Assembly: GCA_041946965.1 (NCBI GenBank)
Contig: JBHGBM010000066.1
Coordinates: 1-64,000, forward strand
Direction: 5' to 3'
Origin: JBHGBM01 sp041946965
GTDB taxonomy: Bacteria; Acidobacteriota; Terriglobia; Bryobacterales; Bryobacteraceae
Length of the DNA: 64,000 nt
Part shown: in pieces, positions 9,713-17,600 of the stretch
How the letters are laid out: every line of letters begins with the position of its first letter
Numbering within the stretch: position 1 is the first letter of the stretch
The notes under the pieces: model-generated
Told to the model about the DNA's origin: nothing
Database searches by the model: none
The model's input: only the letters and a program-made list of their open reading frames with translations
Program-made: the position numbers and the translations under genes

Positions 9713-10399
9713 ATGGCCCAACTGGCGGTGGTAATTCCGGCGTGGAACGAACGTCCGAACCTGGAGGCGCTTCTACCGCAGGTGCGGCGCACGCTGGAGG
9801 AGATCGGGGTGGAAGCGGAGATCATCGTGGCCGACGCCGGCTCGGCGGACGGCACCGCGGAGGCCGTTCGGGCGCTGGGCGCCCGCGTGGTGGTGCAGCA
9901 CGAGCGCGGCTACGGCGGCGCGTTGCTGGCGGGTTTCGACGAGGCCACAGCGCCCTACGTAGTCACCATGGACGCGGACCTCTCGCATCCGCCCACCTTC
10001 ATCCGTGATTTCTGGCGGCGGCGCGAGGATGCCGAGCTGCTGATCGCCTCGCGCTTCGTTCCCGGCGGCCGGGCCGAAACCAGCGGGTTCCGCCTGCTGC
10101 TGAGCCGCATCCTGAACGGCACGTTTCGCGCCCTGCTGCGGCTGCCCGTGCGGGACCTTTCGAGCGGCTACCGGTTTTACCGGCGCGACATGGTCAAAGG
10201 ACTGGCGCCCGCCGCGCGGGATTTCGATTTCCTTCAGGAAGTCCTGATCCGGCTTTATAACAACGGGGCGCGCGTGCTGGAGATCCCCTTCCACTACCGC
10301 CCGCGCGGCGCGGGACGCTCCCACGCGCGCCTGCTGCGCTTCGGATGGGCATACGCGAAGACCCTGCTGCGCATGTGGCGGCTGCGGCACGGTCGCTGA
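9713..10399 (+). CDS. Family 2 glycosyltransferase, polyprenyl-phosphate mannose synthase-like
   Basis: The protein has 228 residues with the GT-A fold signature: VVIPAWNERPNL at the N-terminus, ADAGSADGT for nucleotide binding, and the metal-binding MDADLSHPP motif (a DxD type) near residue 85. FSSGYRFYR-like residues (SSGYRFYRRD) follow near residue 150. This matches the short soluble DPM1 class, which moves mannose or another sugar from a nucleotide donor to a polyprenyl phosphate on the cytoplasmic face. No C-terminal membrane segments are present. Its stop codon abuts the stop of the opposing membrane protein. That protein has features of a polyprenyl-phosphate-sugar-using GT-C enzyme, so the two may act in sequence. 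The sugar is unknown. Confidence 0.85.
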   Translation: MAQLAVVIPAWNERPNLEALLPQVRRTLEEIGVEAEIIVADAGSADGTAEAVRALGARVVVQHERGYGGALLAGFDEATAPYVVTMDADLSHPPTFIRDFWRRREDAELLIASRFVPGGRAETSGFRLLLSRILNGTFRALLRLPVRDLSSGYRFYRRDMVKGLAPAARDFDFLQEVLIRLYNNGARVLEIPFHYRPRGAGRSHARLLRFGWAYAKTLLRMWRLRHGR

Positions 10400-12235
10400 T
10401 CAGCGGATTTCGAAAACGCCGAACACCGCGCCGAGTTCGCGGGCGCCGTCGCGCTGCGCGCGGTCGAGCTCCACTTCCACGTTGAGCTCCGGCCGGCCGG
10501 TCAGGGCGGGATCGAGGGGAAAATCGAAGTCGAAGAAGGCGTCGCCGCGGGTGATCTCCACGGGCTTGAGCGGACGGCCTTCCACCTTCAGTTGCATGCC
10601 CAGCGGCCGGGCGCCGAGCACGGCGGAGCTGATGTAGCCGCGCACGTGGAGGCGCTCGCCCGCGTTCCCCGGCCCGCCGAGGCGCAACGCGCCGCGCCGG
10701 CCCATCCAGCGGTAGCGGTCCTCGGGCGGGTTCCAGCCCTCGCCCAGCAGGTCCGCCGTGAGGCTGTCGCCCACGTTCAGGCGGCGCGGCGGGGCGGCGT
10801 CGCGCGGGGCGGTGGCGCGGTAAATCGAGGTGACGTTGCGCAGCCGGGGACCGGCGGTCTCGTAGACTTGTACGGCTTCGTTGCGCAGCCCCCAGGCAAG
10901 GCGGTAGGGGTCGAGCACGTAATGGGCCGGGTCGGCCATGGGCTGCGCAGGCCCTATGGCCCGTTCCGAGCCGGGTGCCAGATGCACGCTCTTCGCGCCC
11001 ACTGAAGCGAAACAGTCCTGCGCCACGGCGCCCCAGAACTGATCCCCGGTGACGTGCAGCAGCACGATCGTTTGGCCGCGGTGCAGTTGCGCGGCTCGAG
11101 CCGCTCCCAGCACCAGCTTTTCGAAATTGCGCGAGCGCGCGCGCCACCACTGGGCCCCCGCGCGCGCCGCGGCCGCCGAGCCCATCAGGAACAGGGCCGC
11201 CGCGATCACCACGGGCGCTCGCGGCACGCGGCTCAGCGCGTAGCCGCAAAGCATGGCCACGCCGATGGACGGCAGCGTGGCCAGGTAGTAAAGGCGGTGC
11301 TCCGGAAACGGCAGTACGGGAGCGAGCAGAATGACGAACCACGCCAGAAACAGCAGAGGCAGGCGGTCGCGCCGCGCAAGCGACCACACGGTGAACCCCG
11401 CGAGCACCGCGGTGACCAGCAAAGCCGCGGCGGGGGTGATCCACCCTGGCCAGTTGAGCGTGGTCGCGGTGTTGATGGGCGCCGCGGTCCAGCGCCAATA
11501 CTGGAGCAGCGTATCCAGGATCCGCCCGTCGATGCGCATGGCATACGGGCCGGTGGCCTGCTTGGGAGCCAGCCACATGTGCAGCGCGACATAGGCGGCG
11601 GAGACCGCAAACATGGGCAGGGTGCGCTTCAAACGTTGGGGCGCGCGCCACCAGGCGTACACGGCGGCGAGCGCAGGGTAAACCACGACCGTCTCCATGG
11701 CGGCGAAGCCCGCCAGGAACGACCCCCACTCGATGGCGGCCCAGCGCCGCCGTCCCGTTTCGGCGTGGCGCAGCATCGCCCAGAACGCGAGCAGGATGAA
11801 GAAGCCGCACAGGATCTGCATGTAGGCCGAGTTCCACGCCATCACCCACGAGAGCACGGAATTGGAAACCCAGAACACGGGTGTCCAGAAGCCCGCCGCG
11901 CGCCCGGCAAGCCGCCGCATGATGGCCGCCAGCAGCGCGAGATTGGCCGCCTGCGTGGCGAAGGCCCAGATGCGGAAGGGCAGCGGATCCAGACCGAAGA
12001 GGCCGCCGAAGATCAGGAAGTAGGCGCGCTCGCTCAAGGGCCGGAGGGTGCCGTGCCGCGTGGGCCGGAACAGGGCGGGCAGAAGGTCACGGGCGCTGTG
12101 GATGGTGGCCGGCAGCTTCAGCCACATGAAATCGTCGTCCTGAAACCAGGCGTCGAGCGCCGCCCAGTAGACGAACAGCATGAGCGCCGTGGGAAATGTC
12201 CAATACGCGATGGAGAGGACCCGGCCGCGCGGCAT
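10400..12235 (-). CDS. Multi-pass membrane protein, GT-C glycosyltransferase-like
   Basis: The start was set at the ATG in 12233-12235, because residues further upstream are Arg/Pro-rich out-of-context sequence. The resulting 611-residue protein begins MPRGRVLSIAYWTF. It has about ten hydrophobic helices up to about residue 400, then a soluble C-terminal part rich in beta-strand-like sequence. An acidic motif (QDDDFMW) follows the first helix at the position where GT-C enzymes keep their catalytic Asp/Glu. Enzymes of this class take sugars from polyprenyl-phosphate donors and act on the outer side of the membrane. The neighbouring polyprenyl-phosphate sugar synthase supports this. The precise acceptor cannot be told, and a non-catalytic membrane role is possible. 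Confidence 0.6.
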   Translation of the reverse strand: MPRGRVLSIAYWTFPTALMLFVYWAALDAWFQDDDFMWLKLPATIHSARDLLPALFRPTRHGTLRPLSERAYFLIFGGLFGLDPLPFRIWAFATQAANLALLAAIMRRLAGRAAGFWTPVFWVSNSVLSWVMAWNSAYMQILCGFFILLAFWAMLRHAETGRRRWAAIEWGSFLAGFAAMETVVVYPALAAVYAWWRAPQRLKRTLPMFAVSAAYVALHMWLAPKQATGPYAMRIDGRILDTLLQYWRWTAAPINTATTLNWPGWITPAAALLVTAVLAGFTVWSLARRDRLPLLFLAWFVILLAPVLPFPEHRLYYLATLPSIGVAMLCGYALSRVPRAPVVIAAALFLMGSAAAARAGAQWWRARSRNFEKLVLGAARAAQLHRGQTIVLLHVTGDQFWGAVAQDCFASVGAKSVHLAPGSERAIGPAQPMADPAHYVLDPYRLAWGLRNEAVQVYETAGPRLRNVTSIYRATAPRDAAPPRRLNVGDSLTADLLGEGWNPPEDRYRWMGRRGALRLGGPGNAGERLHVRGYISSAVLGARPLGMQLKVEGRPLKPVEITRGDAFFDFDFPLDPALTGRPELNVEVELDRAQRDGARELGAVFGVFEIR

Positions 12236-12278
12236 GAACCCCAATTTTATCCGTGTTACAAGAAAGGTTACACGCCCG

Positions 12279-13322
12279 GTGACCATCGCCCACATCGACA
12301 CGGGAAAGGATCTCCGCGGAGGCCAGGAACTGCTCCTGATGCTGGCGCGCGGCCTGCGGGCGCGCGGCCATCGCCAGATTGTCGCGTGCCGTCCGCAAAC
12401 TCCGCTGGCGGCGCGGGCGGGGGAAGCGGGATTCACGGTGCTGCCCGCATCGGCGTGGCGGCTGCGCGGCGCTCTCGCCGGGTGCGACGTGGTGCATGCC
12501 CACTCGGGGCACGCGCAGACCGTCTCGTTTCTGGCGTCGGCGGGAACCAAAGCCCGGCGGGTAGCCAGCCGCTATGTCGCCTTCGAGCCCAGGCATCCCG
12601 CCGTGCACCGCTGGAAGTACGCGCTTACCTGCCACGCCGTGATCGCGCTTTCGGATCCCGTACGCGAGGTGCTGCTGCGCGCGGGCGTGCCGGAGACGCG
12701 CATCGAGGTCATCGTGCCGGGCATCGAGATGCCGGAGAGCGTGCCGGACGCGGCCGAGCGCGCGGCGGCGCGCGCACGCTGGGGTTTCGCGCCGGAAGAT
12801 TTCGTGGCCGGACACGTGGCCGCCTTCACCGCCGAAAAGGGGCAGGACGTGGCGCTCGAAGCCGCCGTTCTACTGCGTGAGTCCATGCCGCGATTCCGCC
12901 TGATTCTGGCGGGCGAGGGCCCGCTGCTCGCGGCGCTCGGCGAACGTTACCCCGGTGTGGCCACCATGCCCGGCTATGTGGAGAACCTACGGGAGTTTTT
13001 CGCCGCGCTGGACGTCTGCATCATGCCGTCGCGCTCGGAAGCATGGGGCCTGGCGGCGCTGCGCGCCATGGCTCACGGGCTGCCGGTGATCGCGAGCGAG
13101 GTGGGCGGCTTGCCGGAGGTGGTGGAGCACGGCGTGAGCGGATGGCTGGTGCCGCCCGGCGACCCCGCCGCACTGGCCGCCTGTATCCGGAATGCCGCGC
13201 AACCCGGGTGCGCCGCATCGCTCGCCCAAGCCGCGCGCGAGCGCGCCGCGCAATTCTCCGCCCAGCGCACCGTGGAGCGGACCGAGGCGTTCTACCGCCG
13301 TCTGCTGGCGGGCCGCCCATGA
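12279..13322 (+). CDS. Family 4 glycosyltransferase (GT-B fold)
   Basis: The protein has 347 residues from a GTG start that begins VTIAHIDTG and has an AGAAAGG-like site 11 bases upstream. An ATG at 12234 would add 15 residues and overlap the start of the opposing gene, so the exact start is uncertain. The N-terminal domain carries GGQELLLMLARGLRARGH and VVHAHSGHA. The C-terminal donor domain has AGEGPLL and PSRSEAWGLAALRAMAHGLP. This is the EX7E region, but the second Glu is replaced by Arg, which is uncommon. The enzyme probably builds a lipopolysaccharide or exopolysaccharide glycan, and the two adjacent glycan genes support this. Confidence 0.82.
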   Translation: MTIAHIDTGKDLRGGQELLLMLARGLRARGHRQIVACRPQTPLAARAGEAGFTVLPASAWRLRGALAGCDVVHAHSGHAQTVSFLASAGTKARRVASRYVAFEPRHPAVHRWKYALTCHAVIALSDPVREVLLRAGVPETRIEVIVPGIEMPESVPDAAERAAARARWGFAPEDFVAGHVAAFTAEKGQDVALEAAVLLRESMPRFRLILAGEGPLLAALGERYPGVATMPGYVENLREFFAALDVCIMPSRSEAWGLAALRAMAHGLPVIASEVGGLPEVVEHGVSGWLVPPGDPAALAACIRNAAQPGCAASLAQAARERAAQFSAQRTVERTEAFYRRLLAGRP

Positions 13323-13362
13323 GCTTCCAAGCTGCCCGAGACGCTATACTGGCCTGAAGCGT

Positions 13363-14601
13363 ATGAACGGCGACAAGCCCGCGCGTTTCCCGGTGCGAGT
13401 CTGGCTCATCTCGTTTTTGGGCTGGACCTTCGATTTTTACGACCTGATGCTGATCAGCTTCCTGCTGATCCCCATCGGCAAGGACTTGGGATTGACCGCC
13501 CCGGAAGAGGCGCTCATTCTCGGGGTCGCGTTAGGCGCCTCAGGCATCGGCGGCATTCTTTTCGGCTACCTCTCGGACCGCTACGGCCGCAAGCAGGTCA
13601 TGACGTGGACCATCGCGCTGTACTCGCTCGGCACCGCGCTGTGCGCCTTCTCCAGCGGGCCATGGAGCCTGCTGGTGTTCCGCCTGATCACCGGCCTGGG
13701 GGTGGGCGGCGAATGGGCGGTGGGGCACGCCCTGGTTCAGGAAGCTTCACCGGGCCACATGCGCGGGCGTGCGGCGGCGTTCTTGCAGGCCGGTGAACCG
13801 CTTGGCGTGGGGCTGGCCGCCGTCATGGGGCTCCTCGTCACCCCGCTGATCGGCTGGCGTTGGGTGTTCGTGGTTTCGTCGGCTTCGGCGGTGCTGGCGG
13901 TTGTGGCGCGGCGGCATCTTCCGGAGTCCACCCTATGGACGCGGCAGAAGGAAGATCACCTTTCCCCCGCCGCGGCGCTGCGGTGGATCGTGCGGAACGG
14001 ATTTTTCGGCCCGCTATGGAAGGGGTTTCTTCTGGGCGTATTCAAGCTGGGTACCTACTGGACCTGCTACGTGTGGCTGCCCAGGTTCTTGCAGCAGTAC
14101 TTCCACCAGCCAGTGGGACGGTCGGCGATCTGGATTCTCACCGCGCAATCGGGGCAGTTGGCGGGGATGCTGTTGTTCGGGTTCGCGGCCGACCGCTATG
14201 GCAGGCGGCAGGCGTATACGGCATATTCGCTGCTGACCGCAGGCGCCATTTACGCGCTGGCGTTTCACTGGGCCTGGATGCTGCAAACGCCGGGTCTTTT
14301 CTGGACGGTGATGTTCGCCATGGGGGTAGGTTCGGGCTGCACGGCGGGCTTCGGCGCCCTGCTGGCGGAGTTGTTCCCGACTCAGGTGCGGAACTTCTCG
14401 ATGGGCACCGCCTACAATTGCGCGCGCGGCGTGCAGTTCTTCGCGCCCATCGTGGTGAGCGCACTGGTGTCTCAGTACGGAGTGCGTGGAGGCCTGGGAG
14501 TGCCGCTGGTGCTGGCCCTGGCTACGGCATCCTGGGTCTGGGTTTTACCGGAGACGCGCCGCCGCGACCTGGCGCGCATCGCCTCCAGCAACCGGACGTA
14601 G
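13363..14601 (+). CDS. Major facilitator superfamily transporter (sugar-acid/metabolite:H+ symporter type)
   Basis: The protein has 412 residues and about twelve membrane helices. It begins MNGDKPARFPVRVWLISF, and DFYDLMLISF in helix 1 is typical of the sialate/aromatic-acid:H+ symporter groups. The MFS motif A appears twice, as GYLSDRYGRKQ after helix 2 and ADRYGRR in the second half. The start at 13363 is the first ATG after the preceding stop that leads directly into helix 1. It lies 40 bases downstream of the glycosyltransferase and may be co-transcribed with it. The substrate is not predictable. Confidence 0.8.
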   Translation: MNGDKPARFPVRVWLISFLGWTFDFYDLMLISFLLIPIGKDLGLTAPEEALILGVALGASGIGGILFGYLSDRYGRKQVMTWTIALYSLGTALCAFSSGPWSLLVFRLITGLGVGGEWAVGHALVQEASPGHMRGRAAAFLQAGEPLGVGLAAVMGLLVTPLIGWRWVFVVSSASAVLAVVARRHLPESTLWTRQKEDHLSPAAALRWIVRNGFFGPLWKGFLLGVFKLGTYWTCYVWLPRFLQQYFHQPVGRSAIWILTAQSGQLAGMLLFGFAADRYGRRQAYTAYSLLTAGAIYALAFHWAWMLQTPGLFWTVMFAMGVGSGCTAGFGALLAELFPTQVRNFSMGTAYNCARGVQFFAPIVVSALVSQYGVRGGLGVPLVLALATASWVWVLPETRRRDLARIASSNRT

Positions 14602-14612
14602 TACCACGCCGT

Positions 14613-14641
14613 TTGACAATTCGGTGTACGTATCACATAAT
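14613..14641 (+). promoter_or_regulatory. Sigma-70-type promoter of the PPC-repeat protease
   Basis: TTGACA at 14613-14618 and CATAAT at 14636-14641 are separated by exactly 17 bases. This matches the consensus at 11 of 12 positions. It lies 33 bases before the protease ATG, so the leader would be only about 25 bases. No Shine-Dalgarno sequence is apparent in that leader. Confidence 0.75.
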
Positions 14642-14674
14642 TCGACTGCTACGTACGTTCCCCGGTGCCCCCAC

Positions 14675-17600
14675 ATGCCGACTCTGTTTCTGATCCCGTT
14701 GGTTGGCCTCTTGCTCCCGGGTGTCCACGTTGGGGCCCGGCAGGCAGATGCCGTCAGACCGGCGCAATACCAGGGCGCCGGCGTTAAGCTCCCGCATGCT
14801 CAACGCATTCCGGGAGTCCGTTTCCGGCTGCCCCGCCCGGTGGAGCACCACTTCGCCCCGCTAGCCCGGGAGCAGATGGAGGCGTTCCGTCCCAAGGGGG
14901 ATCTGCCGGCCGCATCCCTGCACCGGGCGCTGCCGCCCGGCGCGCACACCCAGGGCGCGTGGCAGGACCTGCCGGACGGCCGGCGCGTATGGCGGGCGGC
15001 CATCCGGGCCGCGGGCGCGCAGGCCTTGCGTGTTCACTTCACCAACTTCGACGTGGGCCATGGGCGCGTGTGGCTGCACGACGGCTCCGGAGACGAGAAC
15101 TCCATCGCCGGGCCTTACAGCGGCCGCGGCGCATACGGCGACGGCGAATTCTGGAGCGATCTCGTATTCGGCGAAGCGGCCATCATCGAATTTGAGCCTG
15201 AGGATGCCGCCCCCGGCGCGCCGCCTTTCGAGCTATCGGAAATTTCGCACGTGTTCCGCGGCCTGGAGCCACAGGCTTCCATTGAGCGCCAGGCGGCCCT
15301 GGGCTGCCACGAGGACCTGGGCTGTCATCCCGAGTACGCCGACATTTCCAAGAGCGTGGCCCGCATGGTCTTCGAGACCGGGGAAGGCGGGGCCTACTGC
15401 ACCGGCGCGCTGGTCATGGACCGCGGCCGCACGTTTACGCCGTATTTCCTCACCGCCAACCACTGCATTTCGACCGAATCCGAAGCGCGCTCGCTGATTA
15501 CGTTCTGGATGTACCAGACGTCCGGCTGCAACCAGGCGGCTCCGGATCCGCGTAGCGTGCCGCGGGCTACGGGCGCGCGGTACCTGGCGGGCGGCGAAGT
15601 GGAGCGCGGCGACTACACGCTGCTTCAACTGAACGAGGTTCCCTCGGGCGTGACCTTCGCCGGGTGGCGCCCCGACGAAGTCCCCATCGGTACGAAAGTC
15701 TTCGGCATTCATCATCCCGCCGGCGATTACAAGCGCGTCTCCATCGGCGAGCGCGCGCAGGACCGCGCCACCAGTTTCAGCGTGGACAAGCACTATGTCG
15801 TACCCTGGAGGACGGGACTTACGGAGGGCGGGTCATCCGGCTCTCCGTTGTTCTCCGATGAGGGTGTGATTATCGGGCAGCTCACCGGCGGTCCCAAACC
15901 GCCGGCCGGCAAGACCGGCTGCGACCTGATGCCCTCCTACTCGCTTTACGGCAAGTTCGCGGTAGCCTTTCCCGCTTTTCAGCGGTATTTGGACGGGCGC
16001 GATGTTACGCCTCCCGCGAGCGGCGGTGGCGCATCACTCACCTCCGGCACCGCGCGCGACTGGAGTTACAACGTCAGCAGCCCCACACTGTTCAATGGCA
16101 ATTACGGATTCAAGATCGACGTGCCCTCCGGCGCCACCGCGCTGAATGTGATGGTCACCAGCACGAACCCCTCGGCCGAGATCCTGGTGGTGGCGCGAAA
16201 CGGTGTGCCGCCCTCGGTGACCGACGGGCGCGTGCAGTCCGACATCTCCGTGGAAATGAAGAACGGCCGCGCGGTGCTGCGGCTGGATGCGAGCAGCACG
16301 CCGGCGATCCGCCCGGGCACGTGGCACATCGCGCTGGCGGTGTTCACCACGGGAACGGTCTCCGGGAACATCACCGCCACGGTGGAAACCGGCGCCGGCA
16401 CGCCGCCGCCGTCCGGCGGGGGCTCGCCCGTGGCGCTCACGCCCGGCGTCGCGCGCAATCTCGTGATTTCACCGGTTTCGCAGCCCACTCTGTTCAACGG
16501 CGGCAACGGGTACAAGGTGGATGTGCCCGCCGGGGCCGCCAGGCTTGAGGTGCGGGTGGGTGTGCCGGGCGGCGTCGATGTGGCCGCGCTGGTGCGTTAC
16601 GGCTCCGAACCGGCGTTCGTGGACGGCAAGCTCCAGTTCGATTACATGAGCGCGGCGCAGGGGACCGACCAGGTGGTCACGGTTGCTTCCAGTTCCACGC
16701 CGCCGCTCAAATCCGGAACCTACTACATCGCGCTGGCGGTGTTCACCACGGGGCGGGAGATACGCGGCACCATCGTCGCCAACGTGCAGACCAGCGGAAC
16801 CACTCCGCCCGCGGGGTCGAACAATCTCACTTCCGGTGTGGCGCAGACCTTCAACCTGCCCGCGGTCGCCGTCAACACCCTGTTTTACGGCGACTCCGGC
16901 TTCCGCATTGCCGTGCCGGAGGGCGCCACCAGGCTTGAAATCAAGGTCGTGACGTCCACGCCGAATGCGGATGTCGATCTGTTCGTGCGCTTCGGCCAGG
17001 ATGTGCAGCTTTCCGGCAGCAGCGCCGTCGCCGATTACAAGTCCGAGAGCGATGGCGGCAATGAGAGCGTCACCATCACCGCCAGCTCGAACCCTCCGCT
17101 GAGGGCCGGCACCTACTACATCGCCCTGGGACTGTTTACCAGGGGCATTCCCGTCACCGGGACGGTAACGGCCACGGTGGAGCGCGGATCCACGCCGTCG
17201 CCCGGCGGGCCCACCGCCCTGATCGCCGGCGTGCCGCGCAACGTGAGCCTGCCTTCGGTCACGGAGGCCACCATGTTCACCGGCGAGTTCGGGTATAAGA
17301 TCACGGTGCCTTCCGGGGCGACCAAACTGGAGTTTCGCCTGGCGAGCAGCATCAACGCCGACGTGCAGATGTACGCGCGCTTCGGCGAGATGCCCGGGCT
17401 CAGCGGCGGCCGCGCCGTGGCGGACTGGAGCACCACCGGCTCGGGAGCCAACAAGAGCCTCACGATTACGCCCTCCTCCACGCCCGCGCTGCGGCCGGGC
17501 GATTACTACGTCGCTTTCGGGTTGTTTACCACCAGAGTGGCTTTCAGCGGAACCATTACGGCCACTCTCGAGACCCCCGCAGCGCCACCGCCTTCGGAGA

